IMG/VR virus record: IMGVR_UViG_3300022591_000013
Location: 1-53,153 of that record
Direction: 5' to 3' (one strand)
Length of the DNA stretch: 53,153 nucleotides
DNA from: a virus
Part shown: in pieces, positions 8,675-16,351 of the stretch
Layout of the letters: the number at the start of each line of letters is the position of its first letter
Position numbering within the stretch: the stretch's first letter is position 1
Program-made: the position numbers and the translations under genes
The notes under the pieces: generated by a model
The model's database searches: none
What the model was told of the DNA's origin: nothing
What the model saw: the letters and a program-made list of their open reading frames with translations, nothing else

Positions 8675-9237
8675 GAGCACTGCTTGTTGGTATCGACGCC
8701 GCCTTCTCCAATATGGGGTTCGCACGGATGCAGTTCGACAGCAACGAGAAGCCGATGCAGAACCTCCTGTCGCTGCACCTTGAATCCACCGAAGGCCAGC
8801 ACAAGAAGGAAGTCCGCAAGTCGAGCGACGACCTGCGTCGTGCCCGCCAGCTCTACCTCACTATGTGCAGGCAGTGCGAAGGGGCGCTCTTCGCGATAGC
8901 AGAGGTTCCTAGCGGGTCGCAGTCGTCCCGGGCTTCGTGGTCGCTTGGCATTGCGGTGGGGGTTCTTGCGTCCTGCCCGATCACGTTGCTTCAGGTCAGT
9001 CAGCTTGAAGTGAAGATGGCGTCGGTTGGCAAAAAGACGGCAAGCAAGGACGAGATGATCGAGTGGGCCATGTCGCGATATCCGCGTGCGGGATGGCTAC
9101 TGCATAAAGGACGGCCGGTCAAAGCGAACGAGCACCTCGCTGACGCCGTCGCAATCATACACGCTGGGATGCAGACTGATACCTTCAGGCTGGCGCTCCC
9201 AGTCTTTGAACGAAGCACCAGGGTGAAACTCAAATGA
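8671..9237 (+). CDS. RuvC-like Holliday junction resolvase
   Basis: A 188-aa RNase H-fold nuclease predicted to cut recombination or replication branch points. Acidic residues sit where RuvC has them: D in VGIDAAFSNMG near the N-terminus, E in AIAEVPSGSQSS around 75, and the C-terminal helix NEHLADAVAI with D. The start is GTG 8671 with AGGAG 7 nt upstream, giving an N-terminus (MRALLVGIDAA) that begins directly at strand 1. Its stop overlaps the ATG of the exonuclease gene. Confidence 0.8.
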   Translation: MRALLVGIDAAFSNMGFARMQFDSNEKPMQNLLSLHLESTEGQHKKEVRKSSDDLRRARQLYLTMCRQCEGALFAIAEVPSGSQSSRASWSLGIAVGVLASCPITLLQVSQLEVKMASVGKKTASKDEMIEWAMSRYPRAGWLLHKGRPVKANEHLADAVAIIHAGMQTDTFRLALPVFERSTRVKLK

Positions 9238-9962
9238 TCATTACGCGCAGACCCACCAGCAGGTTCGTTCCGCCAGTACCAACCAAGCCGTCGCTGTTCT
9301 TCGATATTGAGACGCTCCCGACGGACGATCCGGAAGTCATCCAGATACTGTCTGACAAGTGCAAGCCACCGGGCAACTACAGCAAGCCGGACACCATCGC
9401 GGCATGGGAGCGCGACGAGAAGCCCAAGATGCTGGCGGATGCTATCAGCAAGACAGGACTGGACGGGACGTACGGACGCATCTGTTGCATCGGCTGGGCA
9501 CACAATGCCCAACCCGTGAAGTCCTGCATCGGGGACGAGCGCGAAGTGCTCCAGACATTCTTCGATGCGATCGCGTCCATTGCCGGCGTGCATATCGAGG
9601 GCAGCACAATGAATACGGCCCTCACGGTAGTTGGGCACAACATGCGCGCATTCGATCTTCGCTTTGTCTGGAAGCGGGCGACCATACTCAAGCTGAAACT
9701 GCCCAAGGCGATGCCGTGGAATGCAGGATATTGGGATGAGCGCGTACAGGACACGCTGCTGATGTGGGACCCCGATCCGTCGAAGCGCATCTCCCTTGAT
9801 CGGCTGTGCAAGGTGCTCGGCGTCAAGTCTCCGAAGAACGGGTTCGACGGCTCCATGGTTGCCGATGCGTGGCTACGCGGCGAGCATAAGAAGATCGCCA
9901 CGTACTGCGAGGGCGATGTCGATGCCATGCGCGAGTGCTGGTGGAGGATGCGCGGCGAGTAG
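9234..9962 (+). CDS. DEDD-family 3'-5' exonuclease (PolB-exonuclease-like)
   Basis: A 242-aa predicted stand-alone 3'-5' exonuclease. Seen: Exo I FDIETLP (D and E), Exo II GHNMRAFDLRF, and Exo III with the final acidic pair in TYCEGDVDAM, so the DEDDy core is complete. The order and spacing fit the PolB-exonuclease-like family. ATG at 9234 overlaps the resolvase stop. Because the UDG-PolA fusion already has an exonuclease domain, this enzyme more likely acts in repair or recombination than in replicative proofreading. Confidence 0.82.
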   Translation: MIITRRPTSRFVPPVPTKPSLFFDIETLPTDDPEVIQILSDKCKPPGNYSKPDTIAAWERDEKPKMLADAISKTGLDGTYGRICCIGWAHNAQPVKSCIGDEREVLQTFFDAIASIAGVHIEGSTMNTALTVVGHNMRAFDLRFVWKRATILKLKLPKAMPWNAGYWDERVQDTLLMWDPDPSKRISLDRLCKVLGVKSPKNGFDGSMVADAWLRGEHKKIATYCEGDVDAMRECWWRMRGE

Positions 9963-9977
9963 AACCTGCGGTGCCTG

Positions 9978-10000
9978 CCTGCTGCAAGGCGCGCAGCAGG
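9978..10000 (+). terminator. Hairpin after the recombination operon
   Basis: CCTGCTGC (9978-9985) and GCAGCAGG (9993-10000) form a perfect 8-bp stem with a 7-nt loop, 15 nt after the exonuclease stop. It is followed by GATTGACTTTATAT rather than a clean T-run, so termination may be partial. Confidence 0.4.
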
Positions 10001-10002
10001 GA

Positions 10003-10031
10003 TTGACTTTATATATAACCAAAATTAGAAT
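10003..10031 (+). promoter_or_regulatory. Sigma70-like promoter for the small-gene block
   Basis: TTGACT (10003-10008), a 17-nt spacer and TAGAAT (10026-10031) match the host housekeeping promoter pattern well. The spacer contains the palindrome TTATATATAA (10009-10018), which recurs at 46440. The promoter sits about 440 nt before the first gene, implying a long leader or extra downstream promoters. Confidence 0.6.
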
Positions 10032-10470
10032 TGGAGCTTAGTAGTAGAGGTTCAGTAGTAAGTAAGGTTGTGCTGGATGTAGTCGCTAGGTCGAAAATAA
10101 ATGTCCCTAGATAGCAGCCAACCAAGTTCAAGTAGCAGTCAGCCCGCAAGGACGCCGCGCGCCACCCAATGCTTCACCGGCTCTTGCATATAGGATTCCT
10201 GACGCTAGCCGGTCCACTCGGCCCTACTGCAAAGTTTTGGCAGTGCAGTCTGTGCAATGCAGACAGCATTTCAGTATTTCTCCCCATGCCCCACCGCCGC
10301 AGAACCTGCGCGTACATCTGTAACGATGTATGGCGGCAGGTACCAACAATCAAGTGCAGATCCAATACCACCCCTCACTCGGAATAGGCGGACGGCCCGA
10401 GTACGAGCGAGGGATACTATTTGATTTCACCGCAGCGCATACCAACAGCAACACAACTAAGGAGATTCAA

Positions 10471-10719
10471 ATGAACGCCACTATTAAGCTCATTACAGAC
10501 AGCCTCGACGCGCAGCACGCAAGCGTCAAAGGTCGCAAGGCATTCACCAAGGAAGAGCAGCAGCTCCCCAAGACTCTTTCAACTGCCATCAAGTCTGGTA
10601 ATTGGGATGCACATAAACACCAACTAGACGCTTGGATCTCGAGCATGGAGTTGGGATCGGGCGGAAACGCGGATTGCCTTCGCCGGTACCGATCCTATCG
10701 CAAAGCTCTCGGTGTTTAA
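10471..10719 (+). CDS. Small soluble protein of unknown function
   Basis: An 82-aa protein; the ATG at 10471 has AAGGAGA 5 nt upstream, which decides the start. It is helical and charged (FTKEEQQLPKTLSTAIKSG; HKHQLDAWISSM), with no membrane segment or known motif. First gene of the block driven by the promoter at 10003. It is followed directly by the duplicated leader element. Confidence 0.65.
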   Translation: MNATIKLITDSLDAQHASVKGRKAFTKEEQQLPKTLSTAIKSGNWDAHKHQLDAWISSMELGSGGNADCLRRYRSYRKALGV

Positions 10720-10848
10720 CAGGTGCTGAACCAGTACGCACAGCGTCAGCTGTGCGTACTACTGCATCACCTGCCCCGGCATCCCGGGAACATAACTACA
10801 GCGAAAGGAAACACCATGAACAAGTATCAGCAGCAGACCAGCACCGTC
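10720..10848 (+). repeat. 129-bp leader repeat, copy A, with strong hairpin
   Basis: Nearly identical to 13331-13459 (125 of 129 positions by eye). It covers the 5' leader and first 11 codons of the gene at 10816. The core hairpin is a perfect 11-bp stem, GTACGCACAGC (10734-10744) and GCTGTGCGTAC (10749-10759), with loop GTCA. An outer AGGTG/CACCT pair and a CCCGGG palindrome follow. Probably an RNA regulatory element or recombination module. Confidence 0.85.
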
Positions 10849-11118
10849 GAAGAAGCCCAGCAGCAACTCGTTGGGAAGATCTCCAGCGCAGTCTTCGCAA
10901 TCCTGAAGCCGCAGCTCAAGCAGTTCATCAGGGAGCAGGTGGCGGATCAGGTTGAGCGCGTCTGCGACGACGAGATGGACCGCCGCATCACCGCCGCACT
11001 CGACGACTCGCGTCGCGGCGAGGGCATCCTGGAAAACATCCTGGACAGCCGGGATTTCTCCGACGCCGTCGAGGAGGCGGTCCGCAACATAGACTTCAAA
11101 GTGTCTGTGCGCCGTTAA
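10816..11118 (+). CDS. Small acidic protein sharing an N-terminus with the 13427 gene product
   Basis: A 100-aa protein; the ATG at 10816 follows GAAAGGAAA. The first residues, MNKYQQQTSTV, are almost the same as those of the unrelated protein at 13427 because both genes carry the 129-bp leader repeat. The rest is helical and charged (FIREQVADQVERVCDDEMDRR). No known domain. The TAA overlaps the ATG of the next gene. Confidence 0.68.
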   Translation: MNKYQQQTSTVEEAQQQLVGKISSAVFAILKPQLKQFIREQVADQVERVCDDEMDRRITAALDDSRRGEGILENILDSRDFSDAVEEAVRNIDFKVSVRR

Positions 11119-11294
11119 TGAAGCACACGGCCACCGAGATGCTGGCGGCACTTGCAAGCAAGATCAGCAAGGAAGAACTTCGCCGCCAAATAGACGAGCT
11201 ACGCCGCGATCCTGCCACCGGTGATATCCGGATGAGCACCGTCGCGGCGATTAGCGTGATACACCAACGTGAATGTGAAGGAGTAGGGAAATGA
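11118..11294 (+). CDS. Small basic helical protein
   Basis: A 58-aa protein (MKHTATEMLAALASKISKEEL...). The ATG at 11118 shares its A with the TAA of the gene before, and its TGA overlaps the ATG of the gene after (11291), so it sits in a coupled chain. Mixed-charge helices; no known motif. The coupling is the main support. Confidence 0.55.
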   Translation: MKHTATEMLAALASKISKEELRRQIDELRRDPATGDIRMSTVAAISVIHQRECEGVGK

Positions 11295-11623
11295 TCAAGA
11301 TAGATGGATTCAAGCGGCATGCTTACACGCTGCTGATCGACGGCAACGATGGCGAAGAGCAGCTCGTCATCATCACCTCCAGCGGGCAGAACGGCCAGAC
11401 TGCAATCACGGTCGTCAGCGTGCAGGTTGATCTGGGAATGAAGGTGCTGGTCAATCACGAGCACTGGATCTCGACGTACAGGGAAGGCAGCGATCTGATC
11501 CAGAAGCTTCGGCAGGTCATCCGCACCTGGGTGATCGGCGGAATACCTCCCACCGGCGGCGAGATGCGAGAGCAGTACGCAATCATCGAGCGCATTCTGA
11601 ACAAGGATATTGATCATGTCTGA
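11291..11623 (+). CDS. Unknown 110-aa protein
   Basis: A 110-aa soluble protein with alternating beta-like segments (YTLLIDGNDGEEQLVIITSS) followed by a helical C-terminus. GAAGGAG precedes the ATG. Its end overlaps the DUF2786 gene start at 11616. No family recognised. Confidence 0.65.
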   Translation: MIKIDGFKRHAYTLLIDGNDGEEQLVIITSSGQNGQTAITVVSVQVDLGMKVLVNHEHWISTYREGSDLIQKLRQVIRTWVIGGIPPTGGEMREQYAIIERILNKDIDHV

Positions 11624-12347
11624 AGATGACGTCGTCAAGGACAAGGTTCTCGCCCGCGTCCGCAAGATGCTGGCACTGGCCAACAACGAAGCCGCAACCG
11701 AAGGCGAGCGCGACAATGCGCTACGCATGGCACATGCGGCACTTGCGAAGTACAACCTCAGCCTCGGCGATGCCGAGATCGAGACCGAGCCTCGCGTCGA
11801 GGACAGCGCACAGATCAGCCCGCATCCCTGGGCACGGTATCTGATCGAAGCGATTGCTAACTTGTACTTCTGCAAAACGCTGTTTTACCTCTACCGTGAC
11901 AAGCGGCAGGTACATCATTTCGTCGGGCGCGAGTCGAACGTCGTGACTGCTATCGAGATGAGCAAGTACATCGTCGGCAGCATCAACAGGGAGGCGCGCC
12001 GCAAGGCAAAGGAAAACCCTTACATCACCGGGTACGAACGCGCCTTCTGCAAGGGGGCGGCGACTGCCGTGTATCACCGCTGCAAGCTGATTCAGCAGGA
12101 AGCCGAGCAGCAGGCATCGCCGCAGGCTAGCACAGGCACTTCGCTGGTGCTGGCATCCCTATACCGCACCGAGCTCGAAAAGAACGCACTGGTCATCGCC
12201 CAGAAGCACGGCCCGCTGAGTACGATGAAGAGGGCGGCTCGAGCAGCAGACGCCAACGCATTCGGCGCAGGGCAGCAGTACGGATCCAAGCTCAACCTGA
12301 ACCGGCAGGTCTCCGGCGGCAGCAGTAACGCAGCACGCCTGAAGTAA
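11616..12347 (+). CDS. DUF2786 domain protein
   Basis: A 243-aa protein whose N-terminus (KVLARVRKMLALANNEAATE followed by GERDNALRMAHAALAKYNL) matches the DUF2786 signature common in phages and mobile elements. A C-terminal region (WARYLIEAIANLYFCKTLFY and after) resembles the domain that usually follows. Function is unknown for the family. Start at ATG 11616, with AAGGAT upstream, rather than the TTG at 11610. The C-terminal tail is rich in Ala, Ser and Gly and looks disordered. Confidence 0.78.
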   Translation: MSEDDVVKDKVLARVRKMLALANNEAATEGERDNALRMAHAALAKYNLSLGDAEIETEPRVEDSAQISPHPWARYLIEAIANLYFCKTLFYLYRDKRQVHHFVGRESNVVTAIEMSKYIVGSINREARRKAKENPYITGYERAFCKGAATAVYHRCKLIQQEAEQQASPQASTGTSLVLASLYRTELEKNALVIAQKHGPLSTMKRAARAADANAFGAGQQYGSKLNLNRQVSGGSSNAARLK

Positions 12348-12385
12348 AGCAGGTGCCGCGCGACAGGCGGCAGTTCTGCACAACG

Positions 12386-12395
12386 CTGTATATAT
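12386..12395 (+). promoter_or_regulatory. CTGTATATAT element before the ParB-like gene
   Basis: The 10-mer CTGTATATAT, 31 nt before the ParB-like ATG, is repeated exactly at 48446-48455, 51 nt before another gene. It stands out in a GC-rich genome and may be a -10-like promoter element. No clear -35 hexamer is visible. Confidence 0.4.
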
Positions 12396-12426
12396 CCCAT
12401 AGCAACATCACTCAAGGAGATTCATC

Positions 12427-13329
12427 ATGGCAACAAAATTCGACGGCCTCATCAAGCGTTCCGAGTACCTGTGCGTAGACCCGGCGATCATCGTCGTGGC
12501 ACCTGACTTCAACCCGCGCTTCGACCAGGGCGACCTTGCCGAGATCGAGAACAGCATCAAGGTTCGCGGCTTCTTCAAGAACAAGCCGCTCGTGGTGCAG
12601 CGCACCGACGACGGGAAGCTCATGCTTCGCGGTCGCGGCGGTCGCCGCTTCACTGCTGTGCAGAACCTGCTGAAGAAGGGCCACGTGTTCGAGGACGGTA
12701 TCCCCGTCGTCGTCGAAGGCAAGGACGTGACCGACGCCGAGGCACTGATCCTGGACTTGATCGACAATAACCAGAAGCCGCTGCTCCCTCTCGAAGAGGC
12801 CGCTGCGTACAAGCGGCTGCTCGACGGCGGCATCAAGGTGAAGGAGATCGCCAAGCTGGTACATCGCAGCGAGGCCAATGTGAAATGGACCCTTTGTCTT
12901 CTTGATGCAGACGAATCTGTCAAGGACGCAATGAAGGATGGCACGATCAACTCGAGTCTTGGCAAGGACATCGCGCAGAAGGCAGGCAAGGACAAAGCCA
13001 AGCAGAAGGAACTTGTCGAGAAGGCGACAAAGGGAGGCAAGGCAGGCAAGAAGCTCGTCAAGGAAGAGGTGGCTTCAATCAAGCGCCGCCCGACGACCAA
13101 GAAGAAGCAGGAGGCACTGGTGGCGAAGGTGCTCACCGAATCCCAACTGCGTACCCGCGAGTCCGTGCTGATCAAGCACGTCACCGAGGGGCTGTCGGCA
13201 ATCGGTATCACCGAAGACCAGGCTCGCAAGCATTTCAGCGAGTACGACATCGGCGCGGCTGCATTCCACTTCGGCGTCCTGATCGGACTGCGCGCTGCAC
13301 TCGGCCTCGACCCCAAGATCACCTTGTAA
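12427..13329 (+). CDS. ParB/Srx-fold protein
   Basis: A 300-aa protein with a ParB N-terminal domain. Seen: FDQGDLAEIENSIKVRGF, KPLVVQ, the GRGGRRFTAVQ motif (GERR/GHRR position), then LEEAAAYKRLLDGG and an HTH-like KEIAKLVHRSEANVKWTLCLL. The C-terminal half is Lys-rich (residues about 185-225) and probably disordered or DNA-binding. No ParA partner is encoded, so plasmid-style partition is unlikely. Phage ParB-like proteins can be nucleases or CTP switches; which applies is unknown. AAGGAG lies before the ATG, and CTGTATATAT further upstream. Confidence 0.82.
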   Translation: MATKFDGLIKRSEYLCVDPAIIVVAPDFNPRFDQGDLAEIENSIKVRGFFKNKPLVVQRTDDGKLMLRGRGGRRFTAVQNLLKKGHVFEDGIPVVVEGKDVTDAEALILDLIDNNQKPLLPLEEAAAYKRLLDGGIKVKEIAKLVHRSEANVKWTLCLLDADESVKDAMKDGTINSSLGKDIAQKAGKDKAKQKELVEKATKGGKAGKKLVKEEVASIKRRPTTKKKQEALVAKVLTESQLRTRESVLIKHVTEGLSAIGITEDQARKHFSEYDIGAAAFHFGVLIGLRAALGLDPKITL

Positions 13330-13330
13330 C

Positions 13331-13459
13331 CAGGTGCTAAACCAGTACGCACAGCGTCAGCTGTGCGTACTACTGCATCACCTGACCCGGCATCCCGGGA
13401 ACATAACTACATCGAAAGGAAACACCATGAGCAAGTATCAGCAGCAGACCAGCACCGTC
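13331..13459 (+). repeat. 129-bp leader repeat, copy B
   Basis: Second copy of the element at 10720-10848. The same hairpin is at GTACGCACAGC (13345-13355) and GCTGTGCGTAC (13360-13370), loop GTCA. The four differences lie outside the stem, so the hairpin is fully conserved. It supplies the leader, SD and first 11 codons of the gene at 13427. Confidence 0.85.
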
Positions 13460-13876
13460 CTCGGTGCAGTTGAAGAAGCGCAGTCCGTTGCAGAGGAGCT
13501 GAAGGATGAGCTCGAGAACTGGCGCGACAGCCTCCCAGAGAACCTGCAAAGCGGCGAGAAGGCCGATGCACTGGAGGAGGCGATCAATGCCCTAGAGGAG
13601 GCGATTGACAAGCTTCAGGAGGTACAAGACTCCGACCAGCAGGCAGTGCTCGACTACGCGATCACGTATTCCCAGGTCGTGTATCCCAAGTCCATGTACA
13701 TGAGCCGCGCCAAGAGGCTCGAGGTAGCGATCAGCGGCCTTGGTGGCGTTCCCAGCGAGATGCCTGACGACCTCGAGATTCCGGAAGACGACCAAGACGA
13801 TGCTGACGAGGTATTCAACAACGTCAGCGAAGCCCTCGACGGTTTGCAGTCCGTCGAGTTCCCCGCAATGCGCTAG
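13427..13876 (+). CDS. Acidic coiled-coil protein with repeat-derived N-terminus
   Basis: A 149-aa, very acidic protein. The ATG at 13427 follows GAAAGGAAA within the leader repeat. After MSKYQQQTSTV, a long heptad-patterned helix runs to about residue 65 (VAEELKDELENWRDSLPE; LEEAINALEEAIDKLQEV). A second helical part follows, then a Pro/Asp/Glu-rich linker near 110-130. No enzyme motif. Acidic, DNA-mimic-like composition could suit an inhibitor of a host DNA-binding protein, but that is only a guess. Confidence 0.7.
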   Translation: MSKYQQQTSTVLGAVEEAQSVAEELKDELENWRDSLPENLQSGEKADALEEAINALEEAIDKLQEVQDSDQQAVLDYAITYSQVVYPKSMYMSRAKRLEVAISGLGGVPSEMPDDLEIPEDDQDDADEVFNNVSEALDGLQSVEFPAMR

Positions 13877-13887
13877 GAGCTGCTGGA

Positions 13888-14076
13888 ATGAGCCTATACA
13901 TTATCGCTCGGGAACCGAAGCTGGCGTATCGAGACAGATACGTTGTCGAAGTGGTGGTGGTAGAAGCTACGAGTAAAAAGCAGGCCCTTGTCTATTCAGG
14001 CATCGACACGAGCGGCCGTGAATTCAAGCAACCCACCGCCGAGCTGCTGAAGCTCAGCCACCACTACCTCTTCTAG
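13888..14076 (+). CDS. Small unknown protein
   Basis: A 62-aa protein; ATG at 13888 with TAGGAG 8 nt upstream. It has a beta-rich N-terminus (YRDRYVVEVVVVEATSKK) and no membrane segment. No family recognised. Confidence 0.6.
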   Translation: MSLYIIAREPKLAYRDRYVVEVVVVEATSKKQALVYSGIDTSGREFKQPTAELLKLSHHYLF

Positions 14077-14114
14077 AAGCACAACCGTCACCATAACAAC
14101 TGAAAGGAATTACC

Positions 14115-14909
14115 ATGAGCAATCGCACACAACTGATCACCCCCGAGTGGCGCAAGCCCGTCGTCGCAGTGCCGCTGACGCAGGCATTCCCCGAGCTCGG
14201 CGAAGTGAAGGAGTTCAAGTCCAAGGTCTGCTTGTTCAACCACAACCGGACGAAGGTGTTCGACGTGGTCAGCGACAAGTATCACGTCATCGACCACGGC
14301 AAGGCACTGGACGTCGTCGTAGAGGCAGTGCAGGGATACTTCAGCGATACGACTATCGAGCCCACCGTCCGCAGCATGCAAGGCGGCGCCCGGGTCATGG
14401 CCACCATCAAGCTCCCTGTGGCCCCGATCGTAGTCAAGAAGGGCGACCTGACCGACATCACCATCACCGTCGAGAACAGCTACGACCGCAGCTCGCCGTT
14501 CCTTGCCTGTCTCGGTGGCCTGCGTCTAGTCTGCACCAACGGCATGAAGATGGGAACCACCTTCGGGAGCATCCGGGCAAAGCACGTCGGCACCGCAGAC
14601 GAGGAAGCCCGGGACGAGGAGATCCATGCCAGCTTGGAGCGCATGGTCAAGAACATTCCCAATATCCAGGAGCTGTGGCGGGAATGGGCAGAGACTGACA
14701 TCGACTATGATCAAGCCCACGAACTGCTGCAAGGCAAGTTCCCCGCGAAGTATCTGGCACCTGTGCTGGACGGCTCGCGATTCCCGCGCAGCAAGTGGGA
14801 TCTGTACAACGACCTCACCCGCTTCGCCTCGCACGACACGAAGACGATCCAGCGCCGTCTGGAGTTCGATGCAGTTATCAGCCGCTTGTTCTACGGCGTC
14901 GGCGACTAA
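14115..14909 (+). CDS. DUF932 phage/plasmid-like protein
   Basis: A 264-aa protein of the DUF932 type: VVSDKYHVIDHGKALD near 55, VENSYDRSSPFLACLGGLRLVCTNGM near 120 and a helical C-terminal half. Such proteins are widespread on phages and plasmids; some appear to act in replication or repair, but none has an established reaction. GAAAGGAA precedes the ATG. It sits in the small-gene block after two acidic proteins. Confidence 0.82.
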   Translation: MSNRTQLITPEWRKPVVAVPLTQAFPELGEVKEFKSKVCLFNHNRTKVFDVVSDKYHVIDHGKALDVVVEAVQGYFSDTTIEPTVRSMQGGARVMATIKLPVAPIVVKKGDLTDITITVENSYDRSSPFLACLGGLRLVCTNGMKMGTTFGSIRAKHVGTADEEARDEEIHASLERMVKNIPNIQELWREWAETDIDYDQAHELLQGKFPAKYLAPVLDGSRFPRSKWDLYNDLTRFASHDTKTIQRRLEFDAVISRLFYGVGD

Positions 14910-14946
14910 GCAGCACAACCCATACCAACTACAAAGAGGTATCACC

Positions 14947-15309
14947 ATGAGCAAGACATTTCGCATCGCACCCGCCCCGAAAGAGGCGGCATCTGTAACC
15001 GAGAAGAAGTCCAGCGCGCCAATGTGCTGCCGCCCGCGCGAGCACATTGCCCAACTGCCGCAGACTGAGTTCAACGTCGGCCCGTTCCTCGTGCGCTGCT
15101 CCAACAAACAGCACTATCGGCTGTACAGCATCTACGCGCGGCCTGACATGCTTATGTTGGGACGGCAGGCCAGCTATCCGTCGATATTCGATTGCCTGGA
15201 CAAGCTCGAGAAGCAGTACGGAGCGGGTGCAGTGCCTCAGTCCAGGTACGAGGCCATCATCAACAGCCGCGGCGTGCAGCAGGAACTGAACGCCCGCAGC
15301 GCAGCGTAG
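14947..15309 (+). CDS. Unknown 120-aa protein
   Basis: A 120-aa protein with a Cys pair (APMCCRP) near residue 27 and a mixed alpha/beta core (FLVRCSNKQHYRLYSIYARP). AAAGAGG lies before the ATG at 14947. No family recognised. Confidence 0.62.
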   Translation: MSKTFRIAPAPKEAASVTEKKSSAPMCCRPREHIAQLPQTEFNVGPFLVRCSNKQHYRLYSIYARPDMLMLGRQASYPSIFDCLDKLEKQYGAGAVPQSRYEAIINSRGVQQELNARSAA

Positions 15310-15319
15310 GAGGGCAGAC

Positions 15320-15583
15320 ATGAACCACCAAATCTTCAACTACAAGCCGCGGGAGGTCGGCCCGCAACGGGCTCGCCTCGGCTACACCGCGGCGCTGCTG
15401 ATACTGCTGCTCGGTGCGTATGCGTTAGCGCAGCACATCACCGACCTGGGCGACGCACAGGCAAAGGTACGCGAGCTTGAGCAGTATCGAGAGAAGCTTC
15501 GCATCTTGGGCTCGTGCAGTGCCCAGCGGTATGCGTATCCGCTGATACCGCCCGCCGCCGTGAAACCGCGAAAGGAGATGTAA
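15320..15583 (+). CDS. Small single-pass membrane protein
   Basis: An 87-aa protein; ATG at 15320 after AGGAGGG. One clear transmembrane helix at about 24-40 (AALLILLLGAYALAQH), preceded by a basic stretch, then a short charged helix. Probably an inner-membrane protein with the N-terminus inside. Its stop overlaps the next start. Function unknown. Confidence 0.62.
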   Translation: MNHQIFNYKPREVGPQRARLGYTAALLILLLGAYALAQHITDLGDAQAKVRELEQYREKLRILGSCSAQRYAYPLIPPAAVKPRKEM

Positions 15584-15813
15584 TGCCCAAGACGATCCAA
15601 GACGAAGCGCAAGTCCTCAACGAGGCGTGCCGCATCGCCAAGGCATTCGGCATGTACGTGGTCGTCAAGGAAGAGGTTCGCAATGGCCTGCTGGTGAATA
15701 TGTACCTGCTGTGCCGCAGACTGCCCTACGGCGGACACGGTACGGTGCTGGGGAAGCGCAACTCGCCAGCGGGCCTGCTGAAGCTCGTGAACAAGTGCAA
15801 GGAGGTGAAATGA
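15583..15813 (+). CDS. Small unknown protein
   Basis: A 76-aa protein; the ATG at 15583 overlaps the TAA of the membrane protein, with AAAGGAG upstream. It has alpha/beta character (KAFGMYVVVKEEVRNGLLVN) and a basic C-terminus. No recognised domain. Confidence 0.58.
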   Translation: MPKTIQDEAQVLNEACRIAKAFGMYVVVKEEVRNGLLVNMYLLCRRLPYGGHGTVLGKRNSPAGLLKLVNKCKEVK

Positions 15814-16136
15814 AGACCAAGTGGAAAGTTCATCCCGCCCCCACCGGAAGATACCGCTCGTTCGAGAGCCGGGGCTGGCCGTACCTGGAATATGAGGACG
15901 GCCAGCTTGCTGCGTCGATTCAGTGCGGTGAGAACTATTCTTTACGGAAAGCAGCCAGCAAGGAGCATGGCAGGCTGACGGTGATTGTCTATGACTACAG
16001 GCAGGGCTCTTCGGACCGGAAGTTCCTCAAGGTTGCCCACACCTTCCCCGACCTGCCCAGTGCAAAGCGGGCAGCAGAGAAGGTTCTCGATGAGTATCCC
16101 GAGTTTCTACCATCGAAACGAAAGGAGCTAGCATGA
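15810..16136 (+). CDS. Small unknown protein
   Basis: A 108-aa protein; ATG at 15810 with GGAGGTG directly upstream, overlapping the preceding stop. Basic and aromatic-rich N-terminus (KWKVHPAPTGRYRSFE), helical C-terminus. Its TGA overlaps the next ATG. No recognised domain. Confidence 0.58.
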   Translation: MKTKWKVHPAPTGRYRSFESRGWPYLEYEDGQLAASIQCGENYSLRKAASKEHGRLTVIVYDYRQGSSDRKFLKVAHTFPDLPSAKRAAEKVLDEYPEFLPSKRKELA

Positions 16137-16351
16137 CAGATGCCCACATCACTGCCGACCGCAGCCTCGAGATCCTCGTGGCACTTGCGGATTACCACGG
16201 CATATACCGCGCACCTCTTCGGGACCTGCTGCACAAGCTGATACGCACAACGGAGCAGGCGACGATCCGCGCCTTCTACAAAGAGTTCCCGTCGTGCGTA
16301 TGCCCTACCGACGCCATCCTGCTGTGCATCATAGAGGAGCTACGGAAATGA
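16133..16351 (+). CDS. Small unknown protein
   Basis: A 72-aa, mostly helical protein with a C-terminal Cys pair (SCVCPTDAILLCIIEEL). SD AAAGGAG; start and stop overlap its neighbours. Function unknown. Confidence 0.55.
   Translation: MTDAHITADRSLEILVALADYHGIYRAPLRDLLHKLIRTTEQATIRAFYKEFPSCVCPTDAILLCIIEELRK

Larger units (their letters stand above)
9963..10470. other. 508-bp noncoding region
   Basis: The longest gene-free stretch of the genome. It holds a hairpin (9978-10000), a good sigma70-like promoter (10003-10031) and a purine-rich segment with AGTAGTA repeats near 10040-10060. A short CTAGG/CCTAG inverted repeat (10086-10110) lies just beyond. An open frame at 10169-10387 has no ribosome site and looks like chance. 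The region could include an origin or a regulatory RNA, but nothing shows this directly. Confidence 0.6.

Noticed and set aside
10169-10387. Open frame of 72 codons in the large noncoding region
   Set aside because: No ribosome site, atypical composition and overlap with promoter-like sequence; looks like chance.
10723-10815. Upstream in-frame extension (LNQYAQRQLC...) of the gene at 10816, also conserved before 13427
   Set aside because: Its conservation is explained by the DNA repeat itself, it runs through the hairpin, and GAAAGGAAA is placed correctly for the ATG, not for the upstream GTG.
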